Assembly: GCF_024584805.1 (NCBI RefSeq)
Contig: NZ_CP075715.1
Location: 1,104,001-1,168,000 of the forward strand
Direction: 5' to 3'
Source: Streptomyces sp. FIT100
Lineage (GTDB): Bacteria; Actinomycetota; Actinomycetes; Streptomycetales; Streptomycetaceae
Length of the DNA stretch: 64,000 nucleotides
Part shown: piece after piece, positions 33,006 through 42,387 of the stretch
Layout: each line of letters starts with the position of its first letter
Position numbering within the stretch: the stretch's first letter is position 1
Program-made: the position numbers and the translations under genes
The notes under the pieces: generated by a model
What the model saw: only the letters and a program-made list of their open reading frames with translations
Databases searched by the model: none
Told to the model about the DNA's origin: nothing

Positions 33006-33920
33006 TTACCAGCCGCGCTTCGCGTAGCGCTCGGCCTCGGGGAGGGTGTCGCAGTTGATGCCGACCATGGCCTCGCCCAGGTTGCGGGAGGCGTCCGCAA
33101 TGATCTTCGGGTCGTCGTAGAAGGTGGTGGCCTTCACGATGGCGGCGGCGCGCTTGGCCGGGTCGCCGGACTTGAAGATGCCCGAGCCGACGAAGACGCC
33201 CTCGGCGCCGAGCTGGCGCATCAGCGCGGCGTCGGCGGGGGTGGCGACGCCACCGGCGGAGAACAGCACGACGGGCAGCTTGCCGAGCTGGGCGACCTCG
33301 GCGACGAGCTCGTACGGGGCGCGCAGCTCCTTGGCAGCGGCGTACAGCTCGTTGTGGTCGAGGGCGCGCAGGTGGCCGATCTCGTTCTTGATCTGGCGCA
33401 GGTGGCGGACGGCCTCGACGACGTTGCCGGTGCCGGCCTCGCCCTTGGAGCGGATCATGGCCGCGCCCTCGGCGATACGGCGCAGGGCCTCGCCCAGGTT
33501 GGTGGCGCCACAGACGAACGGGGTGGTGAAGGCCCACTTGTCGGAGTGGTTGACCTCGTCGGCCGGGGTGAGCACCTCGGACTCGTCGATGTAGTCCACG
33601 CCGAGGGACTGCAGGACCTGGGCCTCGACGAAGTGGCCGATCCGGGACTTGGCCATGACCGGGATGGAGACCGCCTCGATGATCTCCTCGATCATGTTCG
33701 GGTCGGACATCCGGGCCACGCCGCCGTCCTTGCGGATGTCGGCCGGGACCCGCTCCAGGGCCATGACGGCGACGGCGCCCGCGTCCTCGGCGATCTTCGC
33801 CTGCTCGGCGTTGACCACGTCCATGATCACGCCGCCCTTGAGCTGCTCGGCCATGCCGCGCTTGACGCGCGCGGTGCCGGTCTCGGGGGCCTGCGGGGTG
33901 GTGGGGAACGTGCTGGACAC
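33006..33920 (-). CDS. pdxS: Pyridoxal 5'-phosphate synthase lyase subunit PdxS
   Basis: This is a 304-residue TIM-barrel enzyme that makes PLP from ribose 5-phosphate, glyceraldehyde 3-phosphate and ammonia. GTG at 33918-33920 is chosen because TGAGGT lies eight bases upstream; an ATG four codons earlier (33930-33932) has no good ribosome site. Key segments are [20 protein letters not shown], the first Schiff-base Lys in [15 protein letters not shown], the second Lys in [12 protein letters not shown], and [13 protein letters not shown]. Size and sequence are typical. Confidence 0.96.
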   Translation of the reverse strand: MSSTFPTTPQAPETGTARVKRGMAEQLKGGVIMDVVNAEQAKIAEDAGAVAVMALERVPADIRKDGGVARMSDPNMIEEIIEAVSIPVMAKSRIGHFVEAQVLQSLGVDYIDESEVLTPADEVNHSDKWAFTTPFVCGATNLGEALRRIAEGAAMIRSKGEAGTGNVVEAVRHLRQIKNEIGHLRALDHNELYAAAKELRAPYELVAEVAQLGKLPVVLFSAGGVATPADAALMRQLGAEGVFVGSGIFKSGDPAKRAAAIVKATTFYDDPKIIADASRNLGEAMVGINCDTLPEAERYAKRGW

Positions 33921-34066
33921 GATCGACCTCATTCGGTGACGGCGGGTTTGGTGCTCCGATGAGGAAACCTTCCGGGTGCAGGCCACTGCAAGGGCCAATG
34001 CGGAGCCGGTGGCTCATTTTGGCGAAGCGGAGGCGAACACGGAGCGACATGCGGTAGGAGCTAGCC

Positions 34067-34441
34067 ATGGCCATTCGCCGCGTTGTGCCCAATGTCCCGT
34101 CCAAACCGGAGTCGGCGGAGAGCAACCGTGACTTCTACGGGCGCCTCGGCTTCGAGGAGGTGATGAACCTCGGCTGGATCATGACACTGGCGTCCCCGTC
34201 CGCCCCGGCGGCGCAGATCAGCTTCATGGCCGGGGACATGACCGCGCCCGTCCACCCGGACCTGAGCATCGAGGTGGACGACGTGGACGCGGCGTACGCG
34301 GTCATGCGCGAGGCCGGAGCGGAGATCGTGCACCCGCTGCGGGACGAGGAGTGGGGAGTGCGCCGGTTCTTCGTACGGGACCCGGAGGGGCGGGTGGTCA
34401 ACGTGCTGAGCCACCGCGCCGACCCGCCGGAGGCCTCCTAG
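34067..34441 (+). CDS. VOC (glyoxalase/bleomycin-resistance) fold protein
   Basis: This is a 124-residue protein with one paired beta-alpha-beta-beta-beta unit: SNRDFYGRLGFEEVMNLGWI, PDLSIEVDDVDAAYAVMREA, and a C-terminal FFVRDPEGRVVNVLSH with a possible metal-binding Glu/His region. VOC proteins include dioxygenases, glyoxalases and resistance proteins; the substrate is not deducible. Its stop shares the four bases CTAG with the stop of the convergent LemA-like gene. Confidence 0.85.
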   Translation: MAIRRVVPNVPSKPESAESNRDFYGRLGFEEVMNLGWIMTLASPSAPAAQISFMAGDMTAPVHPDLSIEVDDVDAAYAVMREAGAEIVHPLRDEEWGVRRFFVRDPEGRVVNVLSHRADPPEAS

Positions 34442-34980
34442 GCCGGCCGGTCGGCGAGGGCCGTCGGGGGTTCGTCGTCCATCTCGAACGCCATCGGGAA
34501 CGGTGCGTGCCCGGCCAGCCGGAACCAGCGGACCTTGCGGTGCCGGCGCACCGCCCGTGCGGCGCGTACGGCGTCGTTGTGGAACCGCCGCGCCATCGGT
34601 ACGCGGCGCACCGCGGCGGCGAGCTCGTTCGCGGCGTCGTCGCCGCCGGGTGCCTCCCGGACGACCTGCACCTGCTCCGGCTCGCCGAAGACAGCGCGCA
34701 GCGCCTGGCTCAGCTCGCTCTCGGCGACCTCGCGCTGCTCCTCGTCGGCCTGGCGGGCGGCGTGCGCTGCCTCGTACAGCACGATCGAGGCGGCCGGGTC
34801 GAGCACGCCCGAAGTGGCGAGCTCCTGGGTGACCGATGCGCGGCGCAGCAGCTGGGCGTCGAGGGCGGCGCGGGCGGCGTCGATCCGGGAGTGGAGGCGG
34901 TCGAGGCGGCCGGCGGTCCAGCTGAGGTAGAGGCCGATGACGACGAGCGCGACGAGGATCCAGATCAGGGTTGCGGTCAC
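34438..34980 (-). CDS. LemA-like membrane-anchored protein
   Basis: This is a 180-residue protein with a GTG start at 34978-34980. One N-terminal helix (LIWILVALVVIGLYLSW) is followed by a long helical bundle (LDRLHSRIDAARAALDAQLL, SELSQALRAVFGEPEQV). A C-terminal segment with RRFHNDAVRAARAVRRHRKV resembles the YNxAVRxYN region of LemA, and FRLAGHAPFPMAFEMDDE follows. The LemA assignment is a fold-level inference. It sits between pdxS and pimA, on the minus strand. Confidence 0.78.
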   Translation of the reverse strand: MTATLIWILVALVVIGLYLSWTAGRLDRLHSRIDAARAALDAQLLRRASVTQELATSGVLDPAASIVLYEAAHAARQADEEQREVAESELSQALRAVFGEPEQVQVVREAPGGDDAANELAAAVRRVPMARRFHNDAVRAARAVRRHRKVRWFRLAGHAPFPMAFEMDDEPPTALADRPA

Positions 34981-35245
34981 GGCGGGTCACCCTACCGGTG
35001 CGGTCGGCGCCTGCGGCGCGCCTGTCTCCACCGGGCTCTGTCCCGGACCCCGCTCGGGGGCGCTGCCCCGCAGGTCGTGGCGACCGGCACGGCGTTCGCC
35101 GACCGGCGCACGGGACCGCCGCCGTCCCGAGAGGTCGGGCCCGGAGGGGCCTCGCCCCACCACCCACCCGCGGCAGCCGAGGCGGCCGACCCCGGTCCGG
35201 GGCAAACGGAGCCGACGGGCCCGGGCCCCGCTGACCCGCCCCCGC

Positions 35246-36406
35246 TCAGTCCCGCGCCAGCCCGAAGCGCGCCATCAGCCCCGGACGCTCGTCCGCGGCC
35301 ACGGACGCCGCGCCGTCCGTCACCGTTTCGTAGACCGCGAGGATGTCCGCGCCGACCGTCGCCCAGTCGAAGCGCCGCACGTGCGCGCTGCCCCGCGTCC
35401 GCAGCTGCTCGCGCCGCTCCGGGTCGCCGAGCAGCCGGATCGCCGCTTCGGCCAGTGCGCCCGCGTCCTCATTGGTGAAGAGTTCGCCCGCCGCGCCCTG
35501 GTCGAGGACCTGGGCGAAGGCGTCCAGGTCCGAGGCCAGGACCGGCGCGCCCGCCGAGAGGGCCTCGACGAGGATGATGCCGAAGCTCTCGCCGCCGGTA
35601 TTGGGGGCGACGTAGACGTCGACGCTGCACAGCAGCCGGGCCTTGTCCTCGTCGCTGACCATTCCGAGGAACTCGACGCGCGAGCGCATCTCCTCCGGCA
35701 GCGAGGCGACCGCCTCCTCCTCGTCGCCGCGGCCCGCGACCAGGAGCCGGGTGTCCGGCCGGGCGGCCAGGATCGTCGGGAGGGCGTTCATCAGGACCGG
35801 CAGGCCCTTGCGGGGTTCGTCGATCCGGCCGATGAAGCCGATCGTCCCGCCCTGCCACTCCGCCCGCGGCTCGGCCCGCGCGAAGAAGTCGACGTCGACG
35901 CCGTTGGGGATGACGACGGCGTCGCCGCCCAGGTGCTCCACCAGCGTGCGCCGCGCGTACTCGCTGACGGCGATGCGCGCGCTGATCTTCTCCAGCGCCG
36001 GCTGGAGGATCGGGTACGCGGCGATCATCGCCCGCGACCGCGGGTTGGACGTGTGGAAGGTGGCCACGATCGGGCCCTGCGCCGCCCAGCACGTGAGGAG
36101 CCCCAGCGACGGCGAGGCCGGCTCGTGGATGTGGATGACGTCGAAGGTGCCGTCGTGCAGCCAGCGCCTTACCCGCGCGGCCGACAGGAAGCCGAAGTTG
36201 AGCCGGGCGACCGAGCCGTTGTACGGGACGGGCACGGCGCGGCCGGCCGAGACGACGTACGGCGGCAGCGGTGTGTCGTCGTCCGCCGGGGCGAGGACGG
36301 ACACCTCGTGGCCGAGCCGGATCAGATGGTCGGCCAGGTCCCTGATGTGGAACTGGACGCCGCCGGGCACGTCCCACGAGTAGGGGCAGACGATGCCGAT
36401 CCTCAC
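35246..36406 (-). CDS. pimA: Phosphatidylinositol alpha-mannosyltransferase (PimA-like)
   Basis: This 386-residue GT4 glycosyltransferase is expected to transfer mannose from GDP-mannose to phosphatidylinositol on the inner face of the membrane. GTG at 36404-36406 gives VRIGIVCPYSWDVPGGVQFH, the PimA N-terminus. ATFHTSNPRSRAM, NGVDVDFFARAEP and the donor-site GGESFGIILVEALSAGAPVL (E-x7-E) are present. It overlaps the acyltransferase stop (GTGA). With the acyltransferase and pgsA it forms the PI-mannoside operon. Confidence 0.93.
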   Translation of the reverse strand: MRIGIVCPYSWDVPGGVQFHIRDLADHLIRLGHEVSVLAPADDDTPLPPYVVSAGRAVPVPYNGSVARLNFGFLSAARVRRWLHDGTFDVIHIHEPASPSLGLLTCWAAQGPIVATFHTSNPRSRAMIAAYPILQPALEKISARIAVSEYARRTLVEHLGGDAVVIPNGVDVDFFARAEPRAEWQGGTIGFIGRIDEPRKGLPVLMNALPTILAARPDTRLLVAGRGDEEEAVASLPEEMRSRVEFLGMVSDEDKARLLCSVDVYVAPNTGGESFGIILVEALSAGAPVLASDLDAFAQVLDQGAAGELFTNEDAGALAEAAIRLLGDPERREQLRTRGSAHVRRFDWATVGADILAVYETVTDGAASVAADERPGLMARFGLARD

Positions 36407-37314
36407 GGCCGTCGCCCCTCGTGGCCGGACGTGTCCAGGTCCGCGAGCCACAACCGCTGAAGCATGTGCCAGTCCTCCGGGTGGTCGGCGATGCCGCTGG
36501 CGAAGGCATCTGCCAGCGCCTGCGTCATCACAGACGTCTTTTCGGCCCGGGTACCTGTCTCGGGCAGCTCGACGGGCGGGTGGATCCGCCCCTTCATGAC
36601 CGGCGTGTCGTCGTACCAGAGGGTGACCGGCAGCAACAGCGCGCCGGTCTGCTGCGCCAGCAGCGCCGGGCCCGCCGGCATCCGCGCCGTCTCGCCGAAG
36701 AACTTCACCTCGACGCCCGACGAGGACAGATCGCGGTCGGCGACCAGGCACACCATCCGGCCGTCGCGCAGCCTTCGCGCCAGGGTGCCGAAGGCGGAGC
36801 CACCGGTGTGCGGGAGGACCTCCATGCCCAGCGACTCGCGGTACTCGACGAACCGGTCGTACAGCGTCTCCGGCTTGAGCCGCTCGGCGACGGTCGTGAA
36901 CGGTATGCCGAGGGCGCGGGTGGCCCAGACCCCCGCGAGGTCCCAGTTGGCGAGGTGCGGCAGCGCGAGCACGACGCCCTTGCCCGCGGCGAGCCCGTCG
37001 GTGAGACGGTCGATCCCGCCCAGCTCGAAGCTGCGCCTGGCGCGCTCCTCGTCCCAGGTGGGCAGCCGGAACGACTCCATCCAGTAGCGCATGTAGGAGC
37101 GCATGCCGGCCTTGGACAGCTCGGCGAGCCGTTCGGGGCCCGCGTCTGGCACTACACGGGCCAGATTGGCCTCCAGGCGCAGCACACCCTTGCCACGCCG
37201 CTTCCACGCGGTGTCCGCGACGGTCCGGCCGAGCGCCGCCGCGAGCGGCTCGGGGAGCTTCTTGACCGTCGCCCAGCCGAGCCCGTACAGCGCGTCCGTC
37301 AGCCGTTCCTTCAT
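36403..37314 (-). CDS. Phosphatidylinositol mannoside acyltransferase
   Basis: This is a 303-residue acyltransferase of the lipid A lauroyl-transferase fold, as in mycobacterial PatA, which acylates PIM. The catalytic HxxxxD is HLANWD in VVLALPHLANWDLAGVWATR. LVADRDLSSSGVEVKFFG and RMPAGPALLAQQTGALLLPV are conserved substrate-channel segments. It is coupled to pgsA upstream (ATGA overlap) and pimA downstream (GTGA), so the three products act on the same lipid. Confidence 0.92.
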   Translation of the reverse strand: MKERLTDALYGLGWATVKKLPEPLAAALGRTVADTAWKRRGKGVLRLEANLARVVPDAGPERLAELSKAGMRSYMRYWMESFRLPTWDEERARRSFELGGIDRLTDGLAAGKGVVLALPHLANWDLAGVWATRALGIPFTTVAERLKPETLYDRFVEYRESLGMEVLPHTGGSAFGTLARRLRDGRMVCLVADRDLSSSGVEVKFFGETARMPAGPALLAQQTGALLLPVTLWYDDTPVMKGRIHPPVELPETGTRAEKTSVMTQALADAFASGIADHPEDWHMLQRLWLADLDTSGHEGRRP

Positions 37315-38066
37315 GAGGCTGCCCCACTCCCCTTCGAGGACTCCGACGACTCCGAGGACGCCGAGGACGCCGAGGACGCCGAGGACGCCGAGGACGCCGA
37401 CGACTGCGGGGACGCTGCCGCATCCCTCTCCGCAGCGGCGTCCGCCTCGGCCGCCTCACGGCGTACCGTCACCACCCGCTGGCCCAGGGTCACCAGCGAA
37501 CCGGCCGCCACGATCCACAGCGCGACCGGGAGCAGCACCTGGACGCCGGGCACCCCGAAGGCGCTCAGCCCCGCCAGGCCCGCCGCGACGAGCGAGATGA
37601 CGAGCCGCTCGGCCCGCTCGATCAGCCCGTTGACCGCGACAGGCAGCCCGATCGACTCGCCGCGCGCCTTCGTGTACGACACGACCTGGCCGCTGGCCAG
37701 GCAGAAGATCGACACCGCGCACAGCACGTTGTCGTCGCCCTTGCCCGCGTACCAGAGCGCGAAGCCGCCGAAGATCGCCCCGTCGGCGACCCGGTCCAGC
37801 GTCGAGTCGAGGAACGCGCCCCAGCGGCTGGAGACCCCGGCCTGGCGCGCCATGTTCCCGTCGACCAGGTCCGAGAAGACGAACAGGGTAATGACGATGG
37901 TCCCCCAGAAGAACGCTCCGCGCGGGAAGAAGGCCAGCGCGCCCGCCATGACCCCGGCCGTGCCGACGAGTGTGACCGCGTCGGGGCTCACGCCGCGGCG
38001 GAGCAGAAATGCGGCGAACGGCGTGAGGACACGCGTGAAGAACGCACGCGCGTACTTGTTCAGCAT
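37311..38066 (-). CDS. pgsA: Phosphatidylinositol phosphate synthase (CDP-alcohol phosphatidyltransferase)
   Basis: This 251-residue membrane enzyme joins CDP-diacylglycerol to inositol phosphate. The ATG at 38064-38066 gives MLNKYARAFFTRVLTPFAAF. The CDP-OH-P motif is intact: FSDLVDGNMARQAG followed by WGAFLDSTLDRVAD. Several hydrophobic helices follow. The C-terminal 45 residues or so form an Ala/Glu- then Ser-rich tail (SSASSASSASSASS) encoded by a 9-bp tandem repeat, which is probably disordered. It is first in the pgsA-acyltransferase-pimA operon. Confidence 0.94.
   Translation of the reverse strand: MLNKYARAFFTRVLTPFAAFLLRRGVSPDAVTLVGTAGVMAGALAFFPRGAFFWGTIVITLFVFSDLVDGNMARQAGVSSRWGAFLDSTLDRVADGAIFGGFALWYAGKGDDNVLCAVSIFCLASGQVVSYTKARGESIGLPVAVNGLIERAERLVISLVAAGLAGLSAFGVPGVQVLLPVALWIVAAGSLVTLGQRVVTVRREAAEADAAAERDAAASPQSSASSASSASSASSASSESSESSKGSGAAS
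37336..37402 (-). repeat. 9-bp tandem repeat encoding a Ser/Ala tail
   Basis: The unit gaggacgcc is repeated about six times, flanked by degenerate gactccgac copies, near the 3' end of pgsA. The period is a multiple of three, so copy-number changes keep the frame and lengthen or shorten the SSA tail. Confidence 0.8.
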
Positions 38067-38326
38067 GGCCTTCCCGAGGTTTCGGCGGGCCGTGCGGCCT
38101 CTTGTGACCACCGGCGGGCCCATCGTAGTCACGACGTCGTCGCGCCAGCGGACTCCCCCGGTCACGTACGACGTATGGACGCACCATGACGGGAGTGGAA
38201 AGCTCGAAAGACCACCGCGGGCACGCCGGAGCTTCCCCCTCGCCATCAGGAGGGCACGCACCCCAGTCGGCTCCCCCGGGTCCGCGCCCTCATACCTCAC
38301 CGTGCAATCAGTCGGGAGGAAGAATC

Positions 38327-40534
38327 ATGGGCGACAAGGCGAACGCACATCCCGGAGCCGCCGGCAGGGCTACGACGGCCGACCAGCCCTCATCCGTACG
38401 GAACGTGGTGCTGGTCGGCCACAGCGGATCGGGCAAGACGACCCTGGTCGAGGCCCTCGCACAGACGGCGGGAGCCGTCAACAGGGCGGGCCGGGTCGAG
38501 GACGGTGGCACGGTCTCCGACTACGACGAGATCGAACACCGTCAGCAGCGCTCCGTACAGCTGAGCCTCGTCCCGGTCGAATGGGGCGGATACAAGATCA
38601 ATCTGCTGGACACCCCCGGATACGCCGACTTCGTCGGGGAACTCAGGGCCGGTCTGCGCGCCGCGGACGCGGCCCTTTTCGTTGTCTCCGCGGCCCAGGA
38701 GGCCGACGCCGTCGCCGGTTCGACCCGCATGGTGTGGGAGGAGTGCGCGGCGGTCGGGATGCCCCGGGCGATCGTGGTCACCCACCTGGAGACGGCTCGC
38801 ACCGGTTTCGACGAGCTGACCGGGGTCTGCGGGCAGATATTCGGCGGCGACGACCCCGACGCCGTACTGCCGCTATACCTGCCGCTGCACGGCCCCGAGG
38901 CCGCGGACGGGCACGCGCCGGTGAACGGGCTGATCGGGCTGCTGTCGCAGAAGCTGTTCGACTACACCTCGGGCGCGCGGACGGAGCGTCCGCCCGGGGA
39001 CGAGGAACTGCCGCAGATCGAGGAGGCCCGCAACCGGCTGATCGAGGGCATCATCGCGGAGAGCGAGGACGAGACCCTCATGGACCGTTACCTCGGCGGC
39101 GAGGACATCGACATCAAGACACTCGTCGACGACCTGGAGAAGGCCGTCGCGCGGGGCGTCTTCCACCCGGTGCTGGCCGCGGCGCCGGCGTCGAACGGTG
39201 GCAAGCAGGGGCTCGGCACGGTCGAGCTGCTGGAACTGATCACGGGCGGTTTCCCGACGCCGCTGGAGCGGGAGGCTCCGGCGGTCACGACGCCGCAGGG
39301 GCAGGCGCGCCCCGCGATCAGCTGCGACCCGGCGGGACCGCTGGTCGCCGAGGTGGTCAGGACCGCCTCGGACCCGTACGTCGGGCGGCTGTCGCTGGTG
39401 CGGGTGTTCTCCGGGACGCTGCGCCCGGACGAGACGGTGCATGTGTCCGGGCACGGTCTGACCGACCGGGGGCATGAGGACCACGATGTCGACGAGCGGG
39501 TCGGCGCGCTGTCCTCGCCCTTCGGCAAGCAGCAGCGCACCGTCGGCGCGTGCATCGCGGGCGATCTCGCGTGCGTCGCGAAGCTGGCACGGGCCGAGAC
39601 CGGCGACACCCTGTCGTCGAAGGACGATCCCCTGCTGATGGAGCCGTGGGCGATGCCCGACCCGCTGCTGCCGGTGGCCATCCAGGCGCACAGCAAGGCG
39701 GACGAGGACCGGCTGTCCCAGGGGCTCGCCCGGCTGGTGGCCGAGGATCCGACGATGCGGCTCGAGCAGAACCAGGACACGCACCAGGTCGTCCTGTGGT
39801 GCCTGGGCGAGGCGCACATGGACGTGGCGCTGGAGCGGCTGCGCAGCCGCTACGGCGTCCAGGTCGACGTGGTCCCGCACAAGGTGTCGCTGCGGGAGAC
39901 GTTCGGCGAGCGGTCGGCCGGGCGCGGGCGGCATGTGAAGCAGTCCGGCGGCCACGGCCAGTACGCGATCTGCGAGATCGAGGTCGATCCGCTGCCGGCC
40001 GGATCCGGCATCGAGTTCGTCGACAAGGTCGTCGGCGGCGCGGTGCCCCGGCAGTTCATCCCGTCCGTGGAGAAGGGCGTACGGGCGCAGGCGGCGAAGG
40101 GCGTCGCGGCCGGCTATCCGCTCGTCGACGTGCGGGTGACGCTCCTGGACGGCAAGTCGCACTCGGTGGACTCCTCCGACGCGGCCTTCCAGACGGCGGG
40201 TGCGCTGGCGCTGCGCGAGGCGGCGTCGGAGGTCCGGATCCATCTGCTGGAGCCGGTGTCCGAGGTGCAGGTGCTGGTGCCGGACGAGTACGTCGGTGCG
40301 GTGATGAGCGATCTGTCGGGGCGGCGCGGCCGCGTGGTCGGCACCGAGCAGGCGGGGCCGGGTCGGACGCTCGTACGGGCCGAGGTGCCGGAGATCGAGA
40401 TCGGCCGGTACGCGGTCGATCTGCGGTCGATCTCGCACGGCACGGGCCGGTTCGACCGGTCGTACGCACGCCATGAGGCGATGCCTCCGCAACTGGCCGA
40501 CAAGATCCGTCAACAGGCGGAGAACGGGTCCTAG
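38327..40534 (+). CDS. Elongation factor G-like GTPase (EF-G2/FusA2 type)
   Basis: This is a 735-residue protein. The ATG at 38327-38329 follows GGGAGGAAG. The GTPase domain has G1 GHSGSGKT (31-38) and G3 DTPGYADF (95-102). The G4 position reads THLE (152-155), not NKxD, so guanine specificity may differ. The EF-G domains follow, with HVSGHGLTDRGHED, LEQNQDTHQVVLWCLGEAHM, GRHVKQSGGHGQYAICEIEV, and AVMSDLSGRRGRVVG in domain V. Mycobacterial EF-G2 proteins of this type lack normal translocase activity. It diverges from pgsA. The role is unknown; a ribosome-linked function is likely. Confidence 0.92.
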   Translation: MGDKANAHPGAAGRATTADQPSSVRNVVLVGHSGSGKTTLVEALAQTAGAVNRAGRVEDGGTVSDYDEIEHRQQRSVQLSLVPVEWGGYKINLLDTPGYADFVGELRAGLRAADAALFVVSAAQEADAVAGSTRMVWEECAAVGMPRAIVVTHLETARTGFDELTGVCGQIFGGDDPDAVLPLYLPLHGPEAADGHAPVNGLIGLLSQKLFDYTSGARTERPPGDEELPQIEEARNRLIEGIIAESEDETLMDRYLGGEDIDIKTLVDDLEKAVARGVFHPVLAAAPASNGGKQGLGTVELLELITGGFPTPLEREAPAVTTPQGQARPAISCDPAGPLVAEVVRTASDPYVGRLSLVRVFSGTLRPDETVHVSGHGLTDRGHEDHDVDERVGALSSPFGKQQRTVGACIAGDLACVAKLARAETGDTLSSKDDPLLMEPWAMPDPLLPVAIQAHSKADEDRLSQGLARLVAEDPTMRLEQNQDTHQVVLWCLGEAHMDVALERLRSRYGVQVDVVPHKVSLRETFGERSAGRGRHVKQSGGHGQYAICEIEVDPLPAGSGIEFVDKVVGGAVPRQFIPSVEKGVRAQAAKGVAAGYPLVDVRVTLLDGKSHSVDSSDAAFQTAGALALREAASEVRIHLLEPVSEVQVLVPDEYVGAVMSDLSGRRGRVVGTEQAGPGRTLVRAEVPEIEIGRYAVDLRSISHGTGRFDRSYARHEAMPPQLADKIRQQAENGS

Positions 40535-40542
40535 TTGAGCCC

Positions 40543-40578
40543 GCCGCCCGCCGTACCCCCGTGCGGCGGGCGGCTTTT
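40543..40578 (+). terminator. Intrinsic terminator after the EF-G2 gene
   Basis: An 11-bp perfect GC stem (40543-40553 with 40564-40574) is followed by TTTT at 40575-40578, eight bases past the stop. It is one of the few terminators here with a T-run. Confidence 0.85.
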
Positions 40579-40703
40579 CCACAGGGTGCGGCACGCGGGG
40601 CCGGTGATCGATAGGCTGGGGTGCCCAGTTCAGCATGTGTGCGGGGCGCGGCCGTCGGGAAAAGGCCGCAGAGCGGACGAGTTGCGGCGATGGGGGCGGT
40701 GCG

Positions 40704-42362
40704 GTGGCGGACCAGGCATTCGATTTCTCTCCGGGGGCTCAGGTCCCGCTGCAGGGCTCGGCCGGTCAGACGGCCGCGACGCACGCGCTCGCCTCGGCGG
40801 CGTACCGGGACGGCAAGCTGGAGGACATCCTCAAGGCCAACAGCGAGTGGCACCAGTCCACGGTGACCAAGCCCAAGTTCTCGCTCTTCGAGCCGAGTCT
40901 GGGCGAGGCGTTCTCGCGGGCGGTGCAGCTGCGGATGCTCGGCGGAAGTCGCAAGCCGCTCATCCAGTCGTTCGGCACGGAGCCTCAGGCGGTCGTGGAG
41001 CACGCGCTCGCGGCGACCCGGATCCGTAAGCAGCGGGACGCGAAACTCACCGGCATCATGGCGGTGTTCGGGCTGCTGTTCCTGCCCGGGATGCTGCTGT
41101 GGATCGGGGTCTTCCAGCTGCGCCGTACGATCGCGGGCGCCCAGGACAAGAGGACCGGCGCGCTGGGCGGGGCACTGCTCGCCGCGGTGGGGCTGCTCGC
41201 GGTGGTGTTCCTGCTGCGGCTCCCGTTCACCGGCTTCTGGGGTTACTACCTGCGCGGCATGATCGTCGCCCCGGTCATCGGCTGGCTGCTCGCGAAGCGC
41301 ATCTGCGAGTCCACGGCGAAGGACATGCGCGAGCGCTGGGGCAGCCTGCTGTCCGGTGGCGGCATCGGCGCCAAGGTGCCGGAGGCCGTGCCGGGGAATC
41401 CGAACGAGACCGCGGCGGAGCAGCTGCGCCAGGGCCTGGAGCTGCTCACGGCCGAGCAGCAGTCCAATTCGGTCTTCTACGCGGGGCCCAAGGGGATACT
41501 CGGCATGGGCACCCGCTGGGGCAGTTGGCAGCTGGCCGAGGAGCTGGTCGCCAGGGCTCCGGGCAAGGAGTTCCACCATTTCCGCAGCTGGGACGTGATC
41601 AAGGTCATCCACGACCAGCTGACCCTTCTGCAGCGCGGCCCGCTGAACACGGGAGGCTTCCCGCCGCCCCAGGTGAAGCACTGGGTGGTGGTGCCCGTCG
41701 GGGAGAACGCGAAGGAAGTGGCCCGGCCCGCCGGCGAGGACGTGGAGAACAGGTTCCAGGTCAAGCGCCACGAGATACAGCGCATCTGCGACCACCAGCA
41801 GTTCGGCAGCGGGAACCGCCACTACCTGGGTGTGCAGTTCACGCTGTGGGACGGTCAGCTGGTGATCACGATGATGATCACGGTGACGGTGCTCTTCGAG
41901 ACCCTGCGCATCGAGGTGACCGGGCACGCGCTCGGCCCGGTGCATCCCCTCTTCACCACCAAGCCCGAGCCCAAGACGATCGACGTGCCGAAGACCGTCC
42001 GCTTCTGGGAGACCACGAAGCGGACGCTGCCGCTGGTGGAGACGCCCGAGGTGGTGCGGCTGATGGTGCGGGCGCCGTTCACCTGGTATCCCCCGCTGCT
42101 GGACTTCCTGGGCGGGAAGCTGGTGCTCCCGGAGCCGTTCGGACTGCGTCACGCCTGGGCGGACAAGCCGTGGCGGCACCGGTTCATGGCGGACGACGCG
42201 ATGCGGGCGGCGACGCCGGTGCTGCGGGTGACGCACGCGGCGGCGATGCGGGTGCTGGAGGAGAACGGGGTGGACACGGAGCGCTTCAGCAACCGTTCCA
42301 TGATCGTCAGCGGTCTCGTGCAGGATCCGACGCCCCGCAAGGCGGACGTGTACGACGCCTGA
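40704..42362 (+). CDS. Unrecognised membrane protein with large cytoplasmic flanks
   Basis: This is a 552-residue protein. GTG at 40704-40706 gives VADQAFDFSPGAQVPLQG; no strong ribosome site is visible. Residues 1 to about 115 are soluble. Three hydrophobic helices follow (LTGIMAVFGLLFLPGMLLWI, GALLAAVGLLAVVFLLRLPF, and the YYLRGMIVAPVIGWLLA stretch). A further hydrophobic stretch is LVITMMITVTVLFETL at about 390-405. The parts between and after are soluble and rich in aromatic and basic residues. I recognise no family. It follows the EF-G2 terminator and precedes a VOC gene by 25 bp, and similar proteins seem confined to actinomycetes. Confidence 0.85.
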   Translation: MADQAFDFSPGAQVPLQGSAGQTAATHALASAAYRDGKLEDILKANSEWHQSTVTKPKFSLFEPSLGEAFSRAVQLRMLGGSRKPLIQSFGTEPQAVVEHALAATRIRKQRDAKLTGIMAVFGLLFLPGMLLWIGVFQLRRTIAGAQDKRTGALGGALLAAVGLLAVVFLLRLPFTGFWGYYLRGMIVAPVIGWLLAKRICESTAKDMRERWGSLLSGGGIGAKVPEAVPGNPNETAAEQLRQGLELLTAEQQSNSVFYAGPKGILGMGTRWGSWQLAEELVARAPGKEFHHFRSWDVIKVIHDQLTLLQRGPLNTGGFPPPQVKHWVVVPVGENAKEVARPAGEDVENRFQVKRHEIQRICDHQQFGSGNRHYLGVQFTLWDGQLVITMMITVTVLFETLRIEVTGHALGPVHPLFTTKPEPKTIDVPKTVRFWETTKRTLPLVETPEVVRLMVRAPFTWYPPLLDFLGGKLVLPEPFGLRHAWADKPWRHRFMADDAMRAATPVLRVTHAAAMRVLEENGVDTERFSNRSMIVSGLVQDPTPRKADVYDA

Positions 42363-42387
42363 GGCCGCAGGCTCCTATCCTCGGAGC

